A stretch of DNA of 5,126 nucleotides from Immundisolibacteraceae bacterium (lineage in GTDB: Bacteria; Pseudomonadota; Gammaproteobacteria; Immundisolibacterales; Immundisolibacteraceae). The stretch spans positions 1-5,126 of the forward strand of contig JAESTY010000362.1 of assembly GCA_016763355.1 (NCBI GenBank), written 5' to 3'. The notes under the pieces were generated by a model that saw only the letters and a list, made by a program, of their open reading frames with translations, was not told where the DNA came from and ran no database searches. Numbering within the stretch: the stretch's first letter is position 1; the number at the start of each line of letters is the position of its first letter. Positions 1 through 5,126 of the stretch are shown here, one piece after another. A program made the translations under genes and the position numbers.

Positions 1-160
1 AGGTCGCTACTATCTGCTCAATTGTTGGTCGATCGCTCCTATAATAGCTGCCCCCTGGTTCGGTGGATCTACCGACAGATAATTTTGGCTGGGGTGACAT
101 GGTCGATGCTGGTACTAGATTGCCCCAATTATTTTAGCGAACGAATTTTAAGGAATAAAT
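1..160. other. Non-coding region upstream of rph
   Basis: No credible gene is seen here. The open frame running from position 22 into rph is on the rph strand in a different frame and has no family resemblance. The stretch holds a TATAAT hexamer at 40-45 with no good -35 partner at normal spacing on either strand. A small hairpin has arms TCGGT (60-64) and ACCGA (71-75). A better placed promoter candidate lies at 94-121. In many gammaproteobacteria the gene divergent from rph is yicC, so its 5' end could lie left of position 1; that is inference, since no start codon for it is visible here. Confidence 0.6.
94..121 (+). promoter_or_regulatory. Candidate sigma70 promoter for rph-rdgB
   Basis: GTGACA at 94-99 matches five of six bases of the -35 consensus. 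TAGATT at 116-121 matches four of six bases of the -10 consensus, and the spacer is 16 bp. Transcription would start near position 128 and leave a short leader before the rph start at 161. The assignment rests only on matching by eye; the TATAAT at 40-45 is an alternative -10 without a recognisable -35. Confidence 0.3.
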
Positions 161-877
161 ATGCGCCCAAGTGGCCGTACCCCCGAACAGATGCGCGACG
201 TAACCATTACTCGCAACTATATAACGCACCCCGAAGGGTCGGTATTGATTGAATTTGGTGATACCAAGGTGCTGTGCAATGCCAGCGTCGAAGAACGGGT
301 GCCGGGTTTTAAGCGTGGCAGTGGTGAGGGCTGGGTAACTGCTGAATATTCTATGTTGCCGCGGGCAACCAATACCCGTGGTAGCCGTGAGGCAGTGCGG
401 GGCAAGCAGAGTGGTCGTACCCAGGAAATTCAGCGTCTGATTGGTCGCTCGTTACGGGCGGTAATTGACCTGAAGGCGCTCGGTGAGCGTTCTATATTGA
501 TCGATTGCGACGTTCTTCAGGCCGATGGCGGAACACGTACCGCGGCCATCACCGGTAGCTTCGTGGCGCTGCAGGACGCAGTGCAGTTTCTGATTAAGAA
601 GAAAAAGATCAAATCTTCCCCTATCCATGGTTCGATCGCAGCGATTTCTGCGGGCATCGTCAATGGCCAGCCAGTGCTGGATCTGGATTATGTGGAAGAT
701 TCTTCCGCTGAGACAGATATGAATTTCGTGATTAATGATGCAGGTGCTTTTGTAGAAGTGCAGGGTACTGCTGAGGGCCATGCCTTCCATATGGACGAGA
801 TGCTGAAGATGGTTGAGCTGGCCCAACTTGGGGTAAGTCAGCTGATTGAGAAGCAAAACCAGGCACTAGCAAAATAA
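161..877 (+). CDS. rph: RNase PH (3'-phosphorolytic tRNA nucleotidyltransferase)
   Basis: RNase PH removes nucleotides from the 3' end of tRNA precursors and other RNAs, using inorganic phosphate and releasing nucleoside diphosphates; it works in the cytoplasm as a ring of dimers. The 238-residue length equals the E. coli enzyme and the whole chain aligns with it by eye. Visible family signatures are the N-terminal MRPSGR, the phosphate-site SGRT with Arg86, GGTRT at 123-127 with Thr125 and Arg126, and the acidic metal-site segment with Asp180 and Asp186, followed by VQGTAEG near 200-206. The start is fixed by an in-frame TAA at 155-157 and an AAGGA ribosome-binding site at 150-154, six bases before the ATG. 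The gene looks intact, with no frameshift. rdgB follows after 17 bp, so the two are probably co-transcribed. Confidence 0.98.
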   Translation: MRPSGRTPEQMRDVTITRNYITHPEGSVLIEFGDTKVLCNASVEERVPGFKRGSGEGWVTAEYSMLPRATNTRGSREAVRGKQSGRTQEIQRLIGRSLRAVIDLKALGERSILIDCDVLQADGGTRTAAITGSFVALQDAVQFLIKKKKIKSSPIHGSIAAISAGIVNGQPVLDLDYVEDSSAETDMNFVINDAGAFVEVQGTAEGHAFHMDEMLKMVELAQLGVSQLIEKQNQALAK

Positions 878-894
878 GCAGGTAGGTAGCGGTT

Positions 895-1530
895 ATGAAC
901 AAGTCTGGGTCAAATCGGCGGTTGGTGCTTGCCAGTCGTAATGCTGGCAAATTGGCCGATTTTAGCCTGCTGTTCATGCCGCTAAATATTGAACTGGTAA
1001 GCGTGACTGAATTCACTGACGTGGATGTTGAGGAAACTGGCGCTACCTTTATAGAAAATGCGCTGCTAAAAGCCAGGCATGCGGCGGCGGTTTCTGGGTT
1101 ACCCGCGCTGGCGGATGATTCTGGACTGGTGGTTGATTATCTGGGTGGTGAGCCGGGAATTTTCTCGGCTCGCTACGCGGGTGAGCCAGGCTCAGATCAG
1201 GGTAATAATCAAAAATTACTGGGAAAATTGTCCGGCGTTAACAGCGCTGATCGAAGTGCTCACTTTCACTGTAGCCTGGCGTTGCTGGCCAGTGCAGAAG
1301 ATCCGGCGCCACTGATTGCCGAAGGACGTTGGCGTGGTCGGATTGCCGAACAATTGGCTGGCAGCAGTGGGTTTGGTTACGACCCACTATTTTTACCTGA
1401 GGGTTTGTCTGGGTCGGCGGCGGAGCTTTCTAGTGCGCAGAAAAATAGTCTGAGCCACCGTGGACAGGCTCTGCACCAGTTAGTGCCTGCTATGGCAGGC
1501 TGGGTGGGGTTTGATTTTTATCGCGGGTAA
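895..1530 (+). CDS. rdgB: RdgB/HAM1-family XTP/dITP pyrophosphatase
   Basis: This enzyme hydrolyses non-canonical purine triphosphates (dITP, XTP, ITP and similar) to monophosphate plus pyrophosphate, keeping deaminated purines out of DNA and RNA. At 211 residues it is slightly longer than E. coli RdgB (197), mainly from a few extra residues at each end. Family motifs are present in order: ASRNAGK (13-19), the S/T-x-N-x-x-K triphosphate-binding motif; FIENALLKARHA from 52, with Glu54; the catalytic ADDSGL (73-78) with Asp74 and Asp75; GYDP (161-164); and SHRGQA (187-192). The ATG is the first canonical start after an in-frame TAG at 883-885. A modest AGGTAGG ribosome-binding site lies at 880-886. 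The 17-bp gap to rph suggests a shared transcript. The gene ends 4 bp from the stop of the convergent ypjD-like gene. Confidence 0.97.
   Translation: MNKSGSNRRLVLASRNAGKLADFSLLFMPLNIELVSVTEFTDVDVEETGATFIENALLKARHAAAVSGLPALADDSGLVVDYLGGEPGIFSARYAGEPGSDQGNNQKLLGKLSGVNSADRSAHFHCSLALLASAEDPAPLIAEGRWRGRIAEQLAGSSGFGYDPLFLPEGLSGSAAELSSAQKNSLSHRGQALHQLVPAMAGWVGFDFYRG
1485..1500 (+). other. GC-rich hairpin inside the 3' end of rdgB
   Basis: GCCTGC (1485-1490) and GCAGGC (1495-1500) are perfect inverted arms around a TATG loop. The nearest T-run on the + strand is at 1516-1520, about 15 bases downstream. That is too far for a standard intrinsic terminator, so it is recorded as a hairpin and not called a terminator. 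It may still slow or help end transcription before the convergent gene. Confidence 0.35.
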
Positions 1531-1534
1531 ATTT

Positions 1535-2353
1535 TTAAACTGGGCTACCGAGCACGATCTCTAATACAAATTTACTACCGATGTAACCGACCATCAAAAG
1601 CGTAAAGGCGATCAGGCAGAGTCTTACCGCGGTTCGGCCTCGCCAGCCGAGGAAGTGGTGGCCGAGCAACAGGATAGTGAACAGCAGCCAGGCCAGTAGT
1701 GATAGCACGGTTTTATGAGCGACGTGTTGGCCGAACAGGTCATCTAAATAGATAAACCCACTGATTAAGCTGGCAGTTAATACCAGTAATCCAACCAGAA
1801 TAAATCGAAACAGCAGGGTTTCCAGTTGTTGTAATGGCGGCATGCTGCTGAGAAACCGACTCGATTGCTTGGCTCGAATTTGCTGGTCAATGTAGGCCAT
1901 GAACAGGGCTTGAAGGCTGGCTACAGCTAACAGACTGTAGGCGATGATCGATAGCAAGATATGACTCAGCAGAGGGCCGCTAAGTGCGATCGGTTGTGCC
2001 GATCCAATGGGTAACGCCGGCAGGACCGCGCAAAAAGCGGCGAAGGGCATCAGGATGACGCTAAAGCCATCGAGCTGATTTTGTAAGGAGGTACCCCAGA
2101 AAATCCCAACGGTCACTAGTGCGGTCAGCGACATGGTGTTAGTCAGGCTCAGGTTAAGGCCCGCCGGATGGTTTAGGTAGCCAAAGGTTAACCAGCCGTG
2201 AAGGCTAATGACGCCCAGAGCAAGCAGGGGCAGAATCCGTAGCAAACGATGGCTGGAGCCTTGAGCGTTTTGATCAAATGTCTGTCGGGCGCCGGCCCAG
2301 GCCAGGGTCAGGTAAAGCGCAGCTGTAAATCCGGGTAACAGCAGTCCGGACAT
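1535..2353 (-). CDS. ypjD: YpjD-type inner-membrane protein of the CcsA/HemX family
   Basis: The product is a 272-residue, very hydrophobic inner-membrane protein with about eight predicted helices (roughly residues 4-22, 37-58, 70-90, 97-117, 129-153, 183-203, 212-232 and 240-265). It resembles the YpjD/HemX branch of the cytochrome c assembly (CcsA) superfamily. Supporting features are SHILLSIIAYSLL from 130, with His131, and HKTVLSLLAW from 213, with His213, both at positions where CcsA-like heme handlers carry conserved histidines; then GHHFLGWRGRTAV from 231. I see no tryptophan-rich WWD motif, so it is not a standard System II cytochrome c synthetase, and its biochemical role is uncertain. 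The ATG follows an in-frame TAA (complement of 2357-2359); the ribosome-binding site is weak (GGAA, complement of 2363-2366). Related genomes place this gene divergently beside ffh, as here apart from the intervening hydrolase gene. Confidence 0.85.
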   Translation of the reverse strand: MSGLLLPGFTAALYLTLAWAGARQTFDQNAQGSSHRLLRILPLLALGVISLHGWLTFGYLNHPAGLNLSLTNTMSLTALVTVGIFWGTSLQNQLDGFSVILMPFAAFCAVLPALPIGSAQPIALSGPLLSHILLSIIAYSLLAVASLQALFMAYIDQQIRAKQSSRFLSSMPPLQQLETLLFRFILVGLLVLTASLISGFIYLDDLFGQHVAHKTVLSLLAWLLFTILLLGHHFLGWRGRTAVRLCLIAFTLLMVGYIGSKFVLEIVLGSPV

Positions 2354-2389
2354 CAGTTAAGGTTCCAGGTTGCGTAACGTAAATCGGTG

Positions 2390-2418
2390 TTGACCATTAA
2401 GAATTCTCGGGATAACTT
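2390..2418 (+). promoter_or_regulatory. Weak candidate promoter in the divergent region
   Basis: TTGACC at 2390-2395 matches five of six -35 bases. GATAAC at 2411-2416 (spacer 15) or TAACTT at 2413-2418 (spacer 17) could act as a poor -10. If real, it would make either a leader of about 320 nt for the phosphodiesterase-like gene or a short separate RNA ending near the hairpin at 2501-2521. No better promoter is obvious nearer to the gene start at 2746. Confidence 0.2.
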
Positions 2419-2500
2419 TCGCTATTTCTAAACTTGGGCTGCGGACAGCTCGTGGTGCCCGGTAATTGCTTCAGCTTGGGGGTATGCCGGTTAACTGAGC

Positions 2501-2521
2501 CAAAAAACAGTCCGTTTTTTG
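2501..2521. terminator. Symmetric A-tract/T-tract hairpin, possible terminator
   Basis: CAAAAAAC (2501-2508) and GTTTTTTG (2514-2521) are perfect 8-bp inverted arms around the loop AGTCC. Each strand shows an A-run before the loop and a T-run after it, so it could act in either direction. The stem is mostly A-T and has no strong GC base. The T-run lies within the stem and does not follow a stable hairpin, so it would be a weak terminator at best. It does not directly follow any gene, which makes an attenuator or the end of a small RNA possible alternatives. Confidence 0.3.
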
Positions 2522-2554
2522 CGCTGCCTTGGTAGTTATTTGTTGCTGGCGCTT

Positions 2555-2568
2555 GCGATGCGCATCGC
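2555..2568. repeat. Perfect 14-bp palindrome, possible operator
   Basis: GCGATGCGCATCGC is identical to its own reverse complement. It lies between the two divergent genes, about 190 bp from the phosphodiesterase-like start and about 200 bp from the ypjD-like start. Flanking TGGCG (2547-2551) and CGCCA (2566-2570) allow an alternative stem that overlaps it. Perfect dyads of this length in a divergent promoter region are often dimeric-regulator sites, but I recognise no specific regulator consensus. Confidence 0.4.
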
Positions 2569-2745
2569 CAAACTTTAATCTATTGCTGGTTAATAGTGTA
2601 GATATGAAAATATGTCGCTAAGTAAATCAAGACGGTTGAGTCAGGTGAGATGCAAAGTAACCTGTAAAAAAACTGAATCCAGAGCGTGAGTCAGTGGCCA
2701 TAACAACAATATTGAATCATTTTATTTAGGTGAAATCTGCTAGTT

Positions 2746-3519
2746 ATGAAAGTTAGAATCCTGGGAGCAAGCGGCGGTATTGGCGTGGGGCGTTACACCA
2801 CGTCTATTCTCGTGGATGATGACTTCTTGATAGATGGTGGTGATGGGGTCGGCACATTGACCCTTGAACGAATTGCAGGCATTCGCAAGTTGTTCGTTAC
2901 CCATTCTCACCTGGATCATGTTTGCCATATCCCACTGTTGATTGATGGTCTGTTTGAACAGCTCTCAGCTCGTGGCGATTCTCTGGTCGTTTACGGTCAG
3001 CCGGAAACCTTGCAGGCGATTAAGGATCATATTTTTAATAACGTGATTTGGCCGGATTTTAGTCAGCTACCAACTGCAGAACATCCGGTGTTGTCTTACG
3101 AAGAGATGTTGCCAGGTGATGTGGTGGAGTTTGGTGGGCGGTCGGTCGAAATGATCGAGGTCAATCATATTGTTCCGGCGGTTGCCTATCTGGTTTCAAG
3201 TGGTTCAAGTCACTTTGCCTTTAGTGGTGATACTGGCAAGACAGAAGCCTTCTGGCAGCGGTTAAATGAGCTGGATAGCCTGGGTCTGTTGGTGGTGGAG
3301 ACTGCATACCCAAATGAAATGGCCGAGCTTGCAGCTCTGGCGCGACATTACTGTCCGACCACGCTGGCAGCAGATTTAGCCCAGCTGAAACACGACCCCG
3401 ATATTTATATTACCCATCTCAAACCCGGTGTTGAGCAGGAAGTTTGCATTCAACTCGAAGCACTGGCGCCTGAACGGCGCATCCACCGCCTGTACGGTGG
3501 TGAGTTGTTTGAAATCTAA
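2746..3519 (+). CDS. Metallo-beta-lactamase-fold hydrolase, cyclic-nucleotide phosphodiesterase-like
   Basis: This 257-residue protein has the two-metal site of the metallo-beta-lactamase fold: HSHLDH at 53-58 (His53, His55, Asp57, His58), His141 in NHIVPA, the bridging Asp162 in SGDTG, and His224 in THLKPG. The HSHLDH form, VETAYPN (184-190) and THLKPG together resemble bacterial proteins annotated as class II 3',5'-cyclic-nucleotide phosphodiesterases. A role in degrading cAMP or a related cyclic phosphodiester is therefore plausible but unproven; other small phosphodiester or ester substrates fit equally. There is no signal peptide or membrane helix, so it is probably cytoplasmic. The ATG is the first canonical start after an in-frame TGA at 2731-2733. 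The nearest ribosome-binding match, AGGTGA at 2728-2733, is 12 bases away, longer than usual. It lies 150 bp before ffh on the same strand and could be partly co-transcribed with it. Confidence 0.85.
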   Translation: MKVRILGASGGIGVGRYTTSILVDDDFLIDGGDGVGTLTLERIAGIRKLFVTHSHLDHVCHIPLLIDGLFEQLSARGDSLVVYGQPETLQAIKDHIFNNVIWPDFSQLPTAEHPVLSYEEMLPGDVVEFGGRSVEMIEVNHIVPAVAYLVSSGSSHFAFSGDTGKTEAFWQRLNELDSLGLLVVETAYPNEMAELAALARHYCPTTLAADLAQLKHDPDIYITHLKPGVEQEVCIQLEALAPERRIHRLYGGELFEI

Positions 3520-3669
3520 TGGTTAACTCCGCTTTAATTAACGCATGAGTGCCGGTTTTTGATTCTTCTCTGCTAAATCAGCGAATAGAATTTCCGTCGG
3601 CATTATCATCAGTTTCAGCCCATCTGTTTTCGTAGCAAGTTGAAACCCAGTTCACAGGATTTTTAGCCC
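3520..3669 (+). promoter_or_regulatory. Gap before ffh with possible promoter and leader structure
   Basis: No gene is seen here. TAGAAT at 3586-3591 is a good -10 match, but the nearest -35-like hexamer, TTGATT at 3559-3564, is 21 bp away, so the promoter call is weak. TGCCG (3550-3554) and CGGCA (3598-3602) are inverted arms that enclose smaller pairings such as ATTCT (3562-3566) with AGAAT (3587-3591). No convincing intrinsic terminator follows the phosphodiesterase-like gene. The ffh ribosome-binding site is AGGA at 3656-3659, ten bases from the ATG. Confidence 0.35.
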
Positions 3670-5049
3670 ATGTTCGACAACCTTTCTGATCGACTGCAAA
3701 AAGCGGTCAATAACCTCCGTGGTCAGGCCCTGCTTAGCGAGGAAAACATTAAGGATTCGCTGCGTCAGGTCAGAATGGCGTTGCTTGAAGCAGATGTTGC
3801 CTTGCCGGTGGTCAAAGACTTTATCGAGCAGGTGCGTCAACAAGCGCTAGGTCAGCAGGTTGTTGCCAACCTGCAGCCAGGTCAGGTTCTGATAAAAATC
3901 GTTCAGGATCAGCTTGAAGCGCTGATGGGAGAGCGCAACGAAGCACTGGATTTAACTGCCCAGGCCCCGGCTGTGGTGCTGATGGCCGGTTTGCAGGGTT
4001 CTGGTAAGACCACCACAGTAGGCAAGTTGGCAAAGCAGCTACGCGAACAGCATGGCAAAAAAGTCATGGTTGCTAGTGCCGACGTATACCGGCCAGCCGC
4101 CATTGATCAGTTAGAAAGGTTAGCGGAGCAGGTGGAGGTGAGTTTTTTCCCGAGCAGCCGTGAAGACAAACCCGAGGAAATCGCTAAGGCTGCGCTGGAG
4201 CAGGCGCGGCGCAGTGGTATGGATGTGTTGATCATGGATACTGCCGGTCGACTACATATCGATGAGCAGATGATGCAGGAGATTCAACTACTGCATAAAC
4301 GTCTCAACCCGGTCGAGACCCTATTTGTGGTTGACGCTATGACTGGTCAGGATGCTGCTACTACCGCAGCAGCGTTTGACCAGGCGTTACCGCTGACCGG
4401 CGTGGTGCTTACCAAGGCCGATGGTGATGCTCGCGGTGGAGCGGCTCTGTCGATCCGACACATTACTGGTAAACCGATTAAATTTATCGGGGTTGGTGAG
4501 AAGCTTGACGACCTCGAAGCTTTTCATCCAGACCGGATGGCGTCCCGGATTCTCGGTATGGGTGATGTGCTCACCCTGGTCGAAGAAGCTGAGCGCAAAA
4601 TTGATCAGAAAAAGGCGGAAAAACTTGGCCGAAAGCTAAAAAAAGGTAAGGGCTTCGATCTGGAAGATTTTCGCGAGCAGTTGAAGATGGTCGAACAGAT
4701 GGGTGGTATGAGCAATATGATCGATAAACTACCCGGCATGGGCGGGGTATCCGAGCAGGTTAAAAGTCAGGTCAACGACGGTCAGCTGCGCAGGGTTGAT
4801 GCGATTATTTGTTCGATGACTAAAAAAGAGCGCAGTTTCCCAACTATTATTAATGGATCTCGTCGTAAGCGCATTGCTCGAGGTTCCGGTACGCAGGTTC
4901 AGGATGTCAACAAGCTACTCAAGCAGTTTGCCCAGATGCAGAAAATGATGAAAAAAATGGGTAAGAAGGGCGGCATGAAGAAAATGATGCGTGGCCTGGG
5001 TGCGATGGGAGGCGGCGGGTTGCCGCCGGGTATGGGTGTCATCTCCTAA
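3670..5049 (+). CDS. ffh: Signal recognition particle protein Ffh (SRP54)
   Basis: Ffh is the GTPase subunit of the bacterial signal recognition particle. With 4.5S RNA it binds hydrophobic signal sequences as they leave the ribosome and delivers the complex to FtsY at the inner membrane. The 459-residue chain has normal family length and all domains: a helical N domain (about 1-90); the GTPase G domain with GLQGSGKTT (107-115, Lys113), DVYRPAA (138-144), DTAGR (190-194) and TKADGDARGG (248-257); then a methionine-rich M domain from about 300. The M domain contains the flexible finger-loop region (about 340-365), the RNA-binding SRRKRIARGSG (397-407) and a C-terminal tail rich in Met, Lys and Gly. 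An in-frame TAG at 3664-3666 makes this ATG the first possible start. The gene looks intact. In related genomes rpsP, rimM, trmD and rplS follow; here the window ends first. Confidence 0.99.
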   Translation: MFDNLSDRLQKAVNNLRGQALLSEENIKDSLRQVRMALLEADVALPVVKDFIEQVRQQALGQQVVANLQPGQVLIKIVQDQLEALMGERNEALDLTAQAPAVVLMAGLQGSGKTTTVGKLAKQLREQHGKKVMVASADVYRPAAIDQLERLAEQVEVSFFPSSREDKPEEIAKAALEQARRSGMDVLIMDTAGRLHIDEQMMQEIQLLHKRLNPVETLFVVDAMTGQDAATTAAAFDQALPLTGVVLTKADGDARGGAALSIRHITGKPIKFIGVGEKLDDLEAFHPDRMASRILGMGDVLTLVEEAERKIDQKKAEKLGRKLKKGKGFDLEDFREQLKMVEQMGGMSNMIDKLPGMGGVSEQVKSQVNDGQLRRVDAIICSMTKKERSFPTIINGSRRKRIARGSGTQVQDVNKLLKQFAQMQKMMKKMGKKGGMKKMMRGLGAMGGGGLPPGMGVIS

Positions 5050-5090
5050 TTTGGCCTGGCACTAAAACGATTTTTTTCAGGTTTTTGCAT

Positions 5091-5112
5091 TCAATTTGCA
5101 TCGATGCATTGA
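5091..5112. repeat. 12-bp palindrome with extended inverted arms downstream of ffh
   Basis: TGCATCGATGCA (5097-5108) is a perfect palindrome. The flanking TCAA (5091-5094) and TTGA (5109-5112) extend the symmetry with a two-base bulge on the left. TTTGCAT also occurs twice, at 5084-5090 and 5095-5101, an 11-bp period close to one helical turn. No U-tract follows it, so it does not look like an intrinsic terminator. It sits where the promoter or leader of the next gene (probably rpsP, outside the window) would be. Confidence 0.35.
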
Positions 5113-5126
5113 CCTCGGCGGGTAAA

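Larger units (their letters stand above)
2354..2745. other. Divergent intergenic region with several inverted repeats
   Basis: These 392 bases separate the ypjD-like gene (leftward) from the phosphodiesterase-like gene (rightward) and must hold the promoters of both. I see no convincing protein gene. A 25-codon open frame at 2612-2689 lacks a ribosome-binding site. The region contains a weak hairpin at 2435-2452, a larger imperfect pairing of 2468-2474 with 2495-2500, an A/T hairpin at 2501-2521, a 14-bp palindrome at 2555-2568, and CAGGT/ACCTG arms at 2642-2646 and 2660-2664. The heptamer GAGTCAG occurs twice, at 2638-2644 and 2688-2694. No tRNA, 4.5S or 6S RNA is recognisable. Confidence 0.7.

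Noticed and set aside
40..45. A perfect TATAAT hexamer upstream of rph
   Set aside because: No acceptable -35 hexamer is present at 16-18 bp on the + strand, and the reverse reading (TATTAT) also lacks one, so it was not called a promoter.
22..252. A 76-codon open frame overlapping the start of rph
   Set aside because: It runs into rph in another frame, lacks a ribosome-binding site and shows no family features, so it is a chance frame.
452..856. A 134-codon open frame on the - strand inside rph
   Set aside because: It lies wholly within the well-supported rph gene on the opposite strand and looks like a shadow of its codon pattern.
2612..2689. A 25-codon basic open frame starting ATG TCG CTA in the divergent region
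   Set aside because: It has no ribosome-binding site, the length is within chance expectation, and it resembles no peptide I know.
5055..5081. CCTG/CAGG arms around a run of seven T residues after ffh, considered as a terminator
   Set aside because: The T-run lies in the loop and does not follow a stem, and the arms are only four bases, so it does not fit an intrinsic terminator.
5109..5126. TTGACC followed by GGGTAAA at the right edge, considered as a promoter for the next gene
   Set aside because: The spacing between the two elements is far too short, and any properly spaced -10 would fall outside the window.

Overview
The window looks like ordinary chromosomal housekeeping DNA from a gammaproteobacterium. 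RNase PH, RdgB and Ffh all match the gammaproteobacterial forms closely by eye. A YpjD-type membrane protein read away from ffh is also a familiar gammaproteobacterial arrangement. GC content appears moderate, with no abrupt compositional break, and I cannot name a genus. There are five complete protein genes, no tRNA or rRNA gene, no CRISPR array and no recognisable mobile element.

Layout from left to right. Positions 1-160 are non-coding and carry the likely promoter region of rph. rph (161-877) and rdgB (895-1530) lie 17 bp apart on the + strand and probably form one transcript: a phosphorolytic 3' RNA trimming enzyme followed by a nucleotide-pool sanitising pyrophosphatase. A CcsA/HemX-like eight-helix membrane protein of the YpjD type (1535-2353, - strand) converges on rdgB with only 4 bp between the stop codons.

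A 392-bp divergent intergenic region (2354-2745) follows. It is rich in small hairpins, including a perfect 14-bp palindrome and a symmetric A-tract/T-tract hairpin. A metallo-beta-lactamase-fold phosphodiesterase-like gene (2746-3519, +) comes next, then a 150-bp gap, then ffh (3670-5049, +), the protein subunit of the signal recognition particle. The last 77 bp contain a 12-bp palindrome. By analogy with related genomes, rpsP is expected just past the right edge, but it is not in the window.

The genes do not form one pathway. The window joins two conserved neighbourhoods: rph plus rdgB (RNA and nucleotide quality control) and ypjD plus ffh (membrane protein and co-translational targeting). 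The phosphodiesterase-like gene sits between ypjD and ffh, where related genomes usually have only an intergenic promoter region. I found no convincing undescribed system. The items most worth checking are the structured 2354-2745 intergenic region, which could encode a small RNA or a long regulated leader, and the substrate and role of the phosphodiesterase-like protein beside ffh.
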